11,430 nt of DNA from Candidatus Segetimicrobium genomatis (lineage in GTDB: Bacteria > Sysuimicrobiota > Sysuimicrobiia > Sysuimicrobiales > Segetimicrobiaceae): the NCBI GenBank assembly GCA_005882445.1, contig VBAN01000013.1:1922-13351 (forward strand), written 5' to 3'. The notes under the pieces were generated by a model. The model did no database searches. It worked only from the letters and a program-made list of their open reading frames with translations, and was not told the DNA's origin. The number at the start of each line of letters is the position of its first letter. Within the stretch, counting starts at the first letter, position 1. The position numbers and the translations under genes were made by a program. Of this stretch, positions 1-6,351 are shown in pieces.

Positions 1-79
1 CCGCCGCGATCCGTTCCGGCCGCCCCTTCCCGTGGTCTGACCCGCCCGCGAATCCGCCGGACGGGCGCGAGCGTGCGGC
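1..79. other. non-coding stretch downstream of the pilus gene
   Basis: This is the 3' flank of the minus-strand PilX-like gene, cut by the window edge. It is GC-rich. I see no clear hairpin followed by a T-tract on the minus strand, so there is no supported terminator, and no start codon with a Shine-Dalgarno for a further gene. The operon may continue beyond the window. Confidence 0.4.
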
Positions 80-2113
80 CTACTGCGGCGCGACTTCCCT
101 CCAGGACGGCTTCACACCGGCGATATGGCCGGACCCCTGGGCGACCTGGAAGTTACTCGTCCCGGGAAAGAAGGGGGGAGCGAAGCCGCGGCTCATCCGC
201 GTGTCGTACGTGAAATTGCGCCCGTATCCCGACTGCACCCCGCCCTGTGCGTTCAGCTGTCCGAAGGCCCCGTAGTATTTCTCGATGATCCCGCCGAGCA
301 GGTTCGCGCCACCGCGAGGCAGCCCCGCGCTGTAGTTACGGACGGTCACCACGCTCTTGTAGGCGCTCCCCGAACTCCCGGCCATCAGGACCCCCTGAAT
401 GATCACGTCGTTCGGGGCGTTTTGTCCGATGACGATATCCCCGCCCGACGAGTACAGGCCGAGGATATTCAACGGGTTCGACAGTGGGTCCGACGGGTTC
501 GGCGGCGTCTGGTACTGGACGTTGCCCTGGATGGTGATCGTCCCCGAGGCCGCGACCGTCGTCTGCTCGCTCTGCTGAAGGGTGCCGCTGAACGAGTTGA
601 TCTGCCCCTGGACGTAGAGCATGGCCCCGTTGCCGATCCCCTGCCCCCCATTGGGCACGCCCTGGAAGGCCCGCGTCATGGGGCCCTGAAGAGCGCCGGG
701 GCAGCCCGGCTGGTTGGACGGCTGGGGCCATCTGTTGTTATTGTTCTTGTCGGTCATGGTCACCGTGGTCGTGTTCAGGACGCGGTCGACCGTCACCGTG
801 GCGATGGTCTGTCCCTGCGTGAGCGTATACACGGCCAGGTTGTTCGTGGCTCCCCCGACGCTCATGGTGAGGCTGTCCAGGTCGCCCTGCACGTAGATGC
901 CGCCGAGCATCTGATTGCCGGGGTCCGACACGCAGTCGCCGAGCTTGTCGTACACCGGCACATAGACGCCGTTCGGGACAGTCCCCGTCCCCTTCAGCTC
1001 GGGGATCGCGGCGTCGATCTGGAGGGGCGTCACCTGGGTGTAGTTCCCCGGGGGCAGCCCGATCGCGATCCCCTGCTGATTATAGGCGTCGGATGGGAAC
1101 GGCACGGTCGGCGCGCCGAGCGTGAAGTTGGCCGGGGTCGCCGCCTGGGGATTGGGGTCCGGGGGTACCAGCGCCGCGTCGACCCTGGTCCCGTTGTTCA
1201 CGTTTTCCACGGCGGCGAGCTCAATGTTGCTTCCATTGTTGTAGTACCAAGCCTTGGCGCTGGCGCTCTGCAGGGTGCTGGTAAAGGTCGGGAACTGGTA
1301 GAACCGGAACTCACCGTTCGTATACACGGGGCCGCTGAACGTTGTAGGATTGGCAAACCAGACCGCGTTGCCGTTCGCATCGGTGTGGGTGTCCGTGAAG
1401 AGCGCGTACCGGGCGAAGGACTGCGCCTGAAGGTAGACGCTGAAGTTCCCGGAGTACGTTACCCCTCGCCGCCAGGAGGGGGGGAGGTTGCCGGTGCTCG
1501 TGACGCTGTAAGTGTAGAAAATCTCATAGGAAGAGGCGGTCCCGGCGACCCGGTGCATGGCGCACGGCCTTGCGCACAAGGGATCACCTGCCGTGACCTT
1601 CGGCGACAGCGTCACCGAGGCGGTGTACGTCCCATCCCCCAGCGCGTTGACCGGCGCGCCGCCATACTGCAGCTTGAGGTGTGGGGTGGAGAGGCTCCAA
1701 TTGACCTGGAACGTCGCCGACTGGGTGTTCGAGGTCAGAGGGAGCGGGCTGATGAGCCGCTGGCCGTCGACCACCAGGTAGTCCAGGAGAGCCAACGGGT
1801 TCTGCAGCGAGGCTTGGCCGTTGGCGTACCAACCGCTCGCGGTCGCCGGCGCCAGCGAGGTATCCACGGTGGTGAGACCGGCCGGATAGGCGCCGATGTA
1901 GGCCATCAGCGCGGCGCGGGCCTGGGCCGCCCCACCCTCGGCGAAGTACAGGCTCTTCTGCCCGGTCAGCCTGTGTCCGGTCACCGCGGTCTCTTTGCCG
2001 ACCAGGTACAGCACGAGCGCGGCGAGCATCGTCAGCACGAGCGCGACGCTGAGGAGCGTCATCATCACAAGCCCTCGTTCGCCCCTCGGGGAACGAGCTT
2101 CGGAAAATATCAA
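80..2113 (-). CDS. PilX-like type IV pilus assembly protein with DUF4900-type domain
   Basis: A 677-residue protein anchored by one N-terminal membrane helix (about residues 15-39) after a short basic leader (RSPRGERG). The helix is followed by the PilX-type segment with YFAEGGAAQARAAL near residue 56, as in minor pilins, where a conserved Ala-Glu follows the first helix. Around residues 230-290 the pattern YALFTDTHTD ... FSGPVYTNGEFRF resembles DUF4900 proteins, which are linked to type IV pilus operons. The rest is Gly/Asn/Thr-rich, beta-prone and extracellular in character, with about five cysteines. The Gly at 14 is not followed by Glu at mature +5, so it is not a standard prepilin. The start is TTG at 2113: AGGAGG lies nine bases upstream, and no later start keeps the leader. 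It follows a PilV-like prepilin and a c-di-GMP riboswitch on the same strand, so translation is probably c-di-GMP-controlled. The exact role in the pilus is inferred. Confidence 0.82.
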   Translation of the reverse strand: MIFSEARSPRGERGLVMMTLLSVALVLTMLAALVLYLVGKETAVTGHRLTGQKSLYFAEGGAAQARAALMAYIGAYPAGLTTVDTSLAPATASGWYANGQASLQNPLALLDYLVVDGQRLISPLPLTSNTQSATFQVNWSLSTPHLKLQYGGAPVNALGDGTYTASVTLSPKVTAGDPLCARPCAMHRVAGTASSYEIFYTYSVTSTGNLPPSWRRGVTYSGNFSVYLQAQSFARYALFTDTHTDANGNAVWFANPTTFSGPVYTNGEFRFYQFPTFTSTLQSASAKAWYYNNGSNIELAAVENVNNGTRVDAALVPPDPNPQAATPANFTLGAPTVPFPSDAYNQQGIAIGLPPGNYTQVTPLQIDAAIPELKGTGTVPNGVYVPVYDKLGDCVSDPGNQMLGGIYVQGDLDSLTMSVGGATNNLAVYTLTQGQTIATVTVDRVLNTTTVTMTDKNNNNRWPQPSNQPGCPGALQGPMTRAFQGVPNGGQGIGNGAMLYVQGQINSFSGTLQQSEQTTVAASGTITIQGNVQYQTPPNPSDPLSNPLNILGLYSSGGDIVIGQNAPNDVIIQGVLMAGSSGSAYKSVVTVRNYSAGLPRGGANLLGGIIEKYYGAFGQLNAQGGVQSGYGRNFTYDTRMSRGFAPPFFPGTSNFQVAQGSGHIAGVKPSWREVAPQ

Positions 2114-2143
2114 AGAGGCCCACCTCCTGTCGGCGGCCTCTTT
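2112..2143 (-). promoter_or_regulatory. hairpin enclosing the Shine-Dalgarno and start of the PilX-like gene
   Basis: On the minus strand, AAAGAGGCC (2143-2135) pairs perfectly with GGCCTCTTT (2120-2112). This makes a 9-bp stem with a 14-base loop that contains the Shine-Dalgarno AGGAGGTG (2128-2121). The 3' arm ends on the first two bases of the TTG start. The 5' arm shares GAGG (2140-2137) with the 3' strand of riboswitch helix P1, so the two structures exclude each other. By inference, ligand binding opens this hairpin and turns translation on. The GATATTTT after it is too weak a U-tract for a confident intrinsic terminator. Confidence 0.7.
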
Positions 2144-2221
2144 CGGCAGCGCAGCCAGCCACGATGTATGGCTCTGTCGCTTTGCGTCCCCGGATTGCTC
2201 CGGGTTTGCCTTTTCGTGAGG
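2137..2221 (-). ncRNA. cyclic-di-GMP-I (GEMM) riboswitch aptamer
   Basis: The minus strand carries the GEMM-I hallmarks in order: CACG (2218-2215), GGCAAA (2210-2205), a perfect stem CCCGGA/TCCGGG (2204-2199 with 2194-2189) capped by a GCAA tetraloop, then GACGCAAAGC (2188-2179). A second hairpin follows, with AGCCA (2173-2169) pairing with TGGCT (2161-2157) and a GG bulge plus CAG/CTG pairs below it. Then comes TGCCG (2148-2144). P1 closes with CCTC (2221-2218) and GAGG (2140-2137). In the known family the GNRA loop docks into the second helix and one c-di-GMP sits between the helices. It lies 24 bases before the start of a pilus gene, a known class of target for these riboswitches. No covariance search was run. 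Confidence 0.88.
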
Positions 2222-2225
2222 TCCT

Positions 2226-2367
2226 TCACTTCATTATGTATGCCCCACGCCGGCCGGAGGAGGACGTGGAGGCGCCCCGGTCCCCCCGTGCGCCGTTGGG
2301 AACCTGGGCGCGGGACGGGCGCGTCCCTTCCGGAATCTTTCAGGAACATGCCGCGAAACCTCCGTGT
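2226..2367 (-). other. pilus operon spacer before the riboswitch
   Basis: Between the pilV-like stop and the aptamer I see three things on the minus strand. One is GGAGG followed nine bases later by an ATG at 2349, opening a 79-codon frame with no recognisable protein. The second is a GC hairpin, GGGACG-CGCC-CGTCCC (2327-2312), without a T-tract. The third is CATAAT (2237-2232), a possible -10 box for a riboswitch-only transcript, with no good -35. None is strong enough to call as a gene, terminator or promoter. Confidence 0.35.
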
Positions 2368-2826
2368 CTACTGCGCGTCGAGCACCGTCGATTCGGTCAG
2401 CAGGGGGGCGTTGTCGGGGTCGGTCGGGCGGTAGACGCTGACCGTTACCGTGATCAGGTTGAGGTTGTTGTCCGGTGTCACGGTCACGGCGATCTGGAAC
2501 GTGTGCGGGGATGGATTCACGACGCCGGTGTACGGCGCCGGCAGCGGCAGGGGCGTCCGGGCCATACTCGTGAAGCCGACCATCGCGAACGGGTTCGGGC
2601 TCGCCTTGATCTGCTCCATCACCTGCGCAGCCAGGCTCGTCGCGGCCGCCTTGGCGTCGGACCGGTTGGCATAGGTCGCGCCGTTCATGAACACCTGGAT
2701 CAGGCCGAACGAGATCGCCATGAACACCATCAGGCCCACGATGATCTCGACGAGCGTGAACCCGCTCGTCCCCGTGAAACGTGGATTCTGACGAAGCCTG
2801 CTCTCCATCCCCGAACCGTGTCCCAT
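2368..2826 (-). CDS. PilV/GspI-like type IV minor prepilin
   Basis: A 152-residue minor prepilin. The class III signal is plain: a basic leader ending in Gly22, then FTLVEIIVG with Phe at mature +1 and Glu at +5 (residue 27), followed by a hydrophobic helix to about residue 45. Prepilin peptidase would cut after Gly22. The segment with AAATSLAAQVMEQIKASPNPF fits PilV/GspI-like pilins, where the helix continues into the globular head. The head is short and beta-rich and has no cysteine pair. Translation could start at Met1 (2826) or Met7 (2808); Met7 gives a more usual leader, but neither has an ideal Shine-Dalgarno. It is the first gene of the leftward pilus operon, divergent from secD. A weak promoter candidate lies upstream at 2876-2847 on the minus strand. 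Prepilin identity is firm; the PilV versus other minor-pilin label is inferred. Confidence 0.85.
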   Translation of the reverse strand: MGHGSGMESRLRQNPRFTGTSGFTLVEIIVGLMVFMAISFGLIQVFMNGATYANRSDAKAAATSLAAQVMEQIKASPNPFAMVGFTSMARTPLPLPAPYTGVVNPSPHTFQIAVTVTPDNNLNLITVTVSVYRPTDPDNAPLLTESTVLDAQ

Positions 2827-2846
2827 GAAGCACCAGTCCCCCGATC

Positions 2847-2876
2847 CCTATACATGCCCCAATTGGGCGGTCGGAA
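2847..2876 (-). promoter_or_regulatory. weak candidate promoter of the pilus operon
   Basis: On the minus strand, TTCCGA (2876-2871) and TATAGG (2852-2847) are 18 bases apart, about 20 bases before the prepilin ATG. The -35 matches consensus at only three positions. The perfect palindrome CCCAATTGGG (2858-2867) sits in the spacer and could bind a regulator. Confidence 0.3.
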
Positions 2877-2920
2877 GACAGCCCGGACGAACGCGGCCAC
2901 GGCCGGCGCGATTCGATGGT

Positions 2921-2950
2921 TTGACATCTCGCGGGGGCGGCCGATATAAT
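2921..2950 (+). promoter_or_regulatory. sigma-70 promoter of secD
   Basis: A perfect TTGACA (2921-2926) and a perfect TATAAT (2945-2950) are separated by 18 bases. Transcription should start near 2957, giving a leader of about 45 bases. This is striking in such GC-rich DNA. It drives secD and very likely secF and the lapA-like gene. Confidence 0.85.
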
Positions 2951-2986
2951 GGTGCGCGGCGCCTCAGGGCTTTTTTTGTTTCTCGC

Positions 2987-2998
2987 GGAGGAGAGAGG
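2987..2998 (+). promoter_or_regulatory. Shine-Dalgarno fixing the GTG start of secD
   Basis: GGAGGAGAGAGG lies just before GTG at 3002; GGAGGAG is spaced eight bases from it. The frame stays open upstream to 2825, but that extension crosses the promoter and encodes no SecD-like residues, so the GTG is the start. Confidence 0.8.
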
Positions 2999-3001
2999 TC
3001 G

Positions 3002-4378
3002 GTGAAGCTGGGTCACCCGGTACGGCTCCTCGGGGTCGTCCTCATCGCGGTCGCGGCGTTTCTGATCGCGTTCGAGCCGGTGGCGTTCCCCGGCGGACCG
3101 ACGACGCCCCGGTTTCAGACGCCCGGCCTCCACCTCAACCTCGGCCTGGACCTCAGGGGCGGAAGCCACATCGTTCTGCAGGCCAAGGCGACGCCGGAGA
3201 CCCCGATCAGCAACGATGCGATGGACGGGGTCCTGAAGGTGATCCGCAACCGGATCGACCAGCTGGGAGTGGCCGAGCCGGTGATCACCCGGCAGGGGCG
3301 GGACCGGATCGTGGCGGAGCTGCCCGGGATCGAGAACCCCCAGCGGGCGATCGAGCTGATCGGCAAGACCGCGCTCCTCGAATTCGTCGACACCGGGAGC
3401 ACCTCGCTGCCGCGGGGGGCGGAGTGGACGGGACCGGACACCGCCGTCATCCCCGACAACAAGACAACCGCCAAGATCCCGAAGAAGGTCATCCTCACCG
3501 GCGCGGATCTCATCGACGCCCGGACCCAGTTCGACCAGTTCGGCCGGCCGAACGTCGCCTTCACCTTTCGGAGTTCCGCCGCCAAGAAGTTCGAGGACTA
3601 TACCTCGAAAAACATCGGCAAGTACCTGACGATCGTGCTCGACAACCGGGTGATCAGCTCGCCCGTTATCAACAGCCCGATCCCCGGCGGCCGGGGGGTG
3701 ATCGAGGGCGGGTTTACGCTGGAGTCCGCCCGGGACCTCGCGGTGCTCCTGCGCGGCGGCGCGCTGCCGCTCCCGGTCGCGGTGGTCGAGAACCGGACGA
3801 TCGGTCCGCTGCTGGGACGCGATTCCATCGACCGCAGCCTTCGGGCCGGGTACATCGCCTTCGTGCTGGTGGGGCTCTTCATGGCGCTGTACTACCGCTT
3901 TCCGGGGATCCTCGCCGACCTGGCGCTCGGGGTCTACACGCTGATGCTGTTTGCGCTTCTGACGTTGATCGGCGCAACCCTCACCCTGCCCGGGATCGCC
4001 GGGTTCATTCTCTCGCTCGGGGTGGCGGTAGACGCCAATGTGATCATCTTCGAGAAGGTCAAAGAGGAGCTCAGGGGCGGCAAGAGTCTCCGGACCGCGG
4101 TCGGGACGGGCTGGAGCCGGGCGGTGGTGACGATCTTCGATTCGAACACGACGACCCTGATCGGCGCGGCCGTCCTGCTCTGGCTCGGGACGGGACCGGT
4201 CCGCGGGTTCGCGGTCACGCTGATCCTGGGGATCCTGACGAGTATCTTCACGGCGATCCTCGTCACGCGGGTGTTAGTCGACCTCGCCCTGGAGTCGTCG
4301 GCCGCCGGGTGGGTCCAGGCCCTCGCGAAGACCGGCGCAGACAGGCGCCCCGCCCCCGCCGTGGGCGCGGGGGAGTAG
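3002..4378 (+). CDS. secD: protein translocase subunit SecD
   Basis: A 458-residue inner-membrane subunit of SecDF, which uses the proton motive force to pull preproteins through SecYEG from the outer face. One helix comes first (about residues 6-24). The family motif GLDLRGG is at 48-54. The periplasmic P1 region carries RNRIDQLGVAEPVI and later LDNRVISSPVINSPI. The RND-type membrane domain begins around residue 280 and holds the signature GVAVDANVIIFEKVKEE from about 340, including the Asp linked to proton flow. The length suits the short SecD form of many non-proteobacteria (E. coli SecD has about 615 residues). The start is GTG, set by a strong Shine-Dalgarno. secF begins four bases after the stop, so the two are co-transcribed and probably translationally coupled. 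No frameshift or missing motif was seen. Confidence 0.96.
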   Translation: MKLGHPVRLLGVVLIAVAAFLIAFEPVAFPGGPTTPRFQTPGLHLNLGLDLRGGSHIVLQAKATPETPISNDAMDGVLKVIRNRIDQLGVAEPVITRQGRDRIVAELPGIENPQRAIELIGKTALLEFVDTGSTSLPRGAEWTGPDTAVIPDNKTTAKIPKKVILTGADLIDARTQFDQFGRPNVAFTFRSSAAKKFEDYTSKNIGKYLTIVLDNRVISSPVINSPIPGGRGVIEGGFTLESARDLAVLLRGGALPLPVAVVENRTIGPLLGRDSIDRSLRAGYIAFVLVGLFMALYYRFPGILADLALGVYTLMLFALLTLIGATLTLPGIAGFILSLGVAVDANVIIFEKVKEELRGGKSLRTAVGTGWSRAVVTIFDSNTTTLIGAAVLLWLGTGPVRGFAVTLILGILTSIFTAILVTRVLVDLALESSAAGWVQALAKTGADRRPAPAVGAGE

Positions 4379-4382
4379 GTCC

Positions 4383-5486
4383 GTGGCCACCTCGCCCGCG
4401 CCGGCGAGCCGCGGCGCGTTCAATCTGATCGGCCGGCGGCGGTGGTGGTACGCGCTGTCGCTGGCGGTGATCGTCCCCGGGCTCTTCGCCCTCTACCTCC
4501 ATCACGTCCACGATCACCATGCGTTGAACTGGGGCGTCGATTTCACCGGGGGCAACTCGCTCGAGCTGCGGATCACCCAGCCGTTCAGCGTCGGGGACAT
4601 CCGGACGGTGATGAGCCGGTTCCAGCTCGAGGACGCGATCATCCAGCGCTCCGGCGACACCGAGGTGTTCATCCGGACGCGGCCCCTCACCCAGAGCCAG
4701 ACCAACGCCATCATCGCGGCGGTGACGGCGCGGTTCCCCGGCACCATGATGTTGCGGCAGGACACGGTCGGCCCTGAGATCGGGGCGGAGCTCCGCAACA
4801 TTGCGATCTTCGGCTTGGCGATCGGGCTGATTTTACAGGTCATCTTCATTTCATTCCGGTTCCATTCGATCCGCTTCGCCATCGCCGCCGACGTCGCCCT
4901 GCTCCACGATCTGCTGGTGGTCATCGGCGCGTTCGCAATCACCCAGCGCGAGGTCAACAGCAGCTTCCTCGCGGTGCTGCTGACCGTCGCCGGGTATTCC
5001 ATCAACGACACAATCGTCATCTTCGACCGGATCCGGGAAAATCTCGGGCTGCGGACGCGCGAGCCGTTCGAGCACCTGGTCAACCGCAGCGTGCTCGAGG
5101 CCCTCGTCCGGTCCATCAACACCGCCATGACTGCGGTCCTGGCGATCGGGGCGGTCTACGTTTTTGGAGGCGAGACAATCCGCGACGTGGCCTTCGGCCT
5201 GGTGGTGGCCATCACGACCGGAGGATACTCGTCGATCTTCAACGCCAGCCCGATCCTTGTGGACTGGCACAACTGGTCCGAACGGCGGCGCGCCGGGGGC
5301 CAGGTCCCCCGTCCGGTGCGGGCCGCTCAGCCGGCTCCGAGTCTCCCGGCCGCGCCCGCCGCCGATCCGGGTCAGCCGGCGCCGGCCATCGCGTCTGGGG
5401 AACGGCACATGGGGATGGTGCCCACAGACCCCGGCGTTCCGGGCGGGGGCGGGCGGCGTCGCAGGGGCGGGCGGCGCCGGAGGTAG
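4383..5486 (+). CDS. secF: protein translocase subunit SecF
   Basis: A 367-residue partner of SecD in the SecDF export complex. The first helix is at about 20-40, followed by the family motif GVDFTGG at 51-57. Five more helices run from about residue 137 to 300. They include ADVALLHDLLVV in the third helix and the signature GYSINDTIVIFDRIREN near 204-220, which lines the proton path with SecD. Translation starts at GTG 4383, four bases after secD; GGGAG at the end of secD serves as Shine-Dalgarno. After residue 300 comes an unusual tail of about 65 residues, rich in Pro and Ala and ending in GGGGRRRRGGRRRR. That highly basic end would lie in the cytoplasm and might touch RNA, ribosomes or lipid head groups; this is inference. 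The lapA-like gene follows with no gap. Confidence 0.96.
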   Translation: MATSPAPASRGAFNLIGRRRWWYALSLAVIVPGLFALYLHHVHDHHALNWGVDFTGGNSLELRITQPFSVGDIRTVMSRFQLEDAIIQRSGDTEVFIRTRPLTQSQTNAIIAAVTARFPGTMMLRQDTVGPEIGAELRNIAIFGLAIGLILQVIFISFRFHSIRFAIAADVALLHDLLVVIGAFAITQREVNSSFLAVLLTVAGYSINDTIVIFDRIRENLGLRTREPFEHLVNRSVLEALVRSINTAMTAVLAIGAVYVFGGETIRDVAFGLVVAITTGGYSSIFNASPILVDWHNWSERRRAGGQVPRPVRAAQPAPSLPAAPAADPGQPAPAIASGERHMGMVPTDPGVPGGGGRRRRGGRRRR

Positions 5487-5495
5487 GTGGCGGGC

Positions 5496-5726
5496 ATGGG
5501 CGGGGCGCTGGTCGGCATGCTGTTCCTGCTGCTCGTGGTGACGGTGTTCGCGTTGAGCAACCTCGGCACGGTCACGATCAATTTCCTGCAGGTGGCGATC
5601 TACACCGGCCCGCTCGCGCTCATTGTGGTCGGCGCGGGTGTCCTGGGCGCGCTGCTGACCTACCTGGCCTCGCTGATCCACTTGACGGCCCCGCTCGGGA
5701 CCGCCGCAGGCGAGGACCAGCGGTGA
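5496..5726 (+). CDS. LapA-domain (DUF1049-type) small membrane protein
   Basis: A 76-residue integral membrane protein, or 79 if the GTG at 5487, immediately after the secF stop, is used. Two hydrophobic helices sit around residues 5-22 and 33-58. Between them is the short link LSNLGTVTINFLQVAIYTGPLALIV, typed here by its pattern SN.G.V.I.F, which is typical of LapA-domain proteins. Family members in E. coli help lipopolysaccharide assembly; in other bacteria the role is mostly unknown, and no LPS context is visible here. The ATG at 5496 is preferred because GGAGGT (5479-5484) is too close to the GTG. It is likely the last gene of the secD operon, since an inverted repeat and a new -10 box follow. 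The family assignment is good; the function is not established. Confidence 0.75.
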   Translation: MGGALVGMLFLLLVVTVFALSNLGTVTINFLQVAIYTGPLALIVVGAGVLGALLTYLASLIHLTAPLGTAAGEDQR

Positions 5727-5789
5727 CGGCCGCTCGGCCCCCGGCCCCTTCGGGCGAAGACCGCAGCCGGTTCTGACAGTCCCGCGTTT

Positions 5790-5829
5790 GCCCGCCCCTG
5801 GGGCGCACCCCAGCGATTTCCCGGCGGGC
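5790..5829. repeat. nested inverted repeat before recJ
   Basis: An inner perfect hairpin, CTGGGG-CGCA-CCCCAG (5798-5813), lies inside an outer pair GCCCGCC (5790-5796) and GGCGGGC (5823-5829). It covers the place where a -35 element for the recJ -10 box should be. It could be an operator, or a terminator-like end for the secDF transcript, although no T-tract follows. Both arms and loops are read directly; the role is inferred. Confidence 0.6.
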
Positions 5830-5831
5830 GA

Positions 5832-5837
5832 TATAAT
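5832..5837 (+). promoter_or_regulatory. -10 box of recJ
   Basis: A perfect TATAAT in the context GCGATATAATGGTG, nearly the same as CCGATATAATGGTG at the secD promoter. No -35 of consensus type is found 16-18 bases upstream. Transcription would begin around 5844-5848, at or just before the ATG at 5848, so the mRNA may be nearly leaderless. Confidence 0.55.
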
Positions 5838-5847
5838 GGTGGGTAGG

Positions 5848-6351
5848 ATGCGGACGCCTGGATGGACCGTTGAGCCCGAGGATCCGAGGGCTGCCCAATT
5901 CGCCCTGGCGCTCGACATCCATCCCCTGACCGCCGCGCTGCTCCGGCGCCGCGGCGTCGCCTCCGCTGAAGCGGCCCACCGGTTTCTTCATCCTACGCTC
6001 GATGATCTCTCCGACCCGGGGGGGCTGTCGGGGATGGAGGATGCCGTCGCCTGCGTCGCGCGCGCCCTTGAGGCCGGGCGGCGCATCGCCATCCACGGCG
6101 ATTATGACGTGGACGGGATCTCCGCGACGGCCATCCTGCTGCGGGGCCTGCGCGCGCTTGGCGCCGACCCGCTCTGGTACCTTCCCCACCGCTTCCATGA
6201 CGGATACGGACTCGGGGTTCGGGCGGTCGAGACGCTCGCCGCCCGCGACGGCGGGGGACGCGGTGGCGCGCGCCCGGGCCCTCGGGTGCGAGGTGGTCAT
6301 CCAGGACCATCACCTCCCATCGGACGAACGCCCCGCCGCCGTGGTGGTTGA
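5848..6351 (+). CDS. recJ: RecJ N-terminal fragment (DHH motif I)
   Basis: This frame begins at ATG 5848 with MRTPGWTVEP, a normal RecJ start, and is RecJ-like for about 136 residues. It contains the metal-binding motif I HGDYDVDGIS at residues 83-92 and LPHRFHDGYGLG, which in the family precedes motif II. Past about 6255 the frame encodes Gly/Arg/Pro-rich nonsense (GGGRGGARPGPR) until the stop at 6351, the sign of an out-of-frame read. An in-frame ATG at 5836 lies inside the -10 box and is less likely. Alone, this fragment has no DHH motif and no catalytic pocket. Confidence 0.7.
   Translation: MRTPGWTVEPEDPRAAQFALALDIHPLTAALLRRRGVASAEAAHRFLHPTLDDLSDPGGLSGMEDAVACVARALEAGRRIAIHGDYDVDGISATAILLRGLRALGADPLWYLPHRFHDGYGLGVRAVETLAARDGGGRGGARPGPRVRGGHPGPSPPIGRTPRRRGG

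Larger units (their letters stand above)
5727..5847. other. spacer between the secDF operon and recJ
   Basis: A 121-base gap without a supported gene. It holds the nested inverted repeat at 5790-5829 and the recJ -10 box at 5832-5837, described separately. The first 60 bases are featureless GC-rich sequence. Confidence 0.6.

Noticed and set aside
2112..2143. Intrinsic terminator after the riboswitch
   Set aside because: The loop is 14 bases and contains the Shine-Dalgarno, and the following GATATTTT is not a clean U-tract. A translational switch fits better, though some termination is not excluded.
2312..2327. Terminator hairpin after the prepilin gene
   Set aside because: The 6-bp GC stem has no T-tract on the minus strand.
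125..2434. Very long plus-strand open frame opposite the pilus gene
   Set aside because: It is rich in Arg, Gly, His and Val with no domain pattern, and lies antisense to a convincing PilX-like protein. GC-rich DNA leaves such frames open by chance.
2825..3001. Upstream extension of secD to ATG 2825
   Set aside because: It would include the promoter and leader, and its residues do not resemble SecD. GTG 3002 has the Shine-Dalgarno.
2234..3169. Minus-strand 311-residue frame across the prepilin and the secD promoter
   Set aside because: It is composed of Arg/Asp/Pro-rich text, overlaps the prepilin in another frame, and crosses the secD promoter and 5' coding region.
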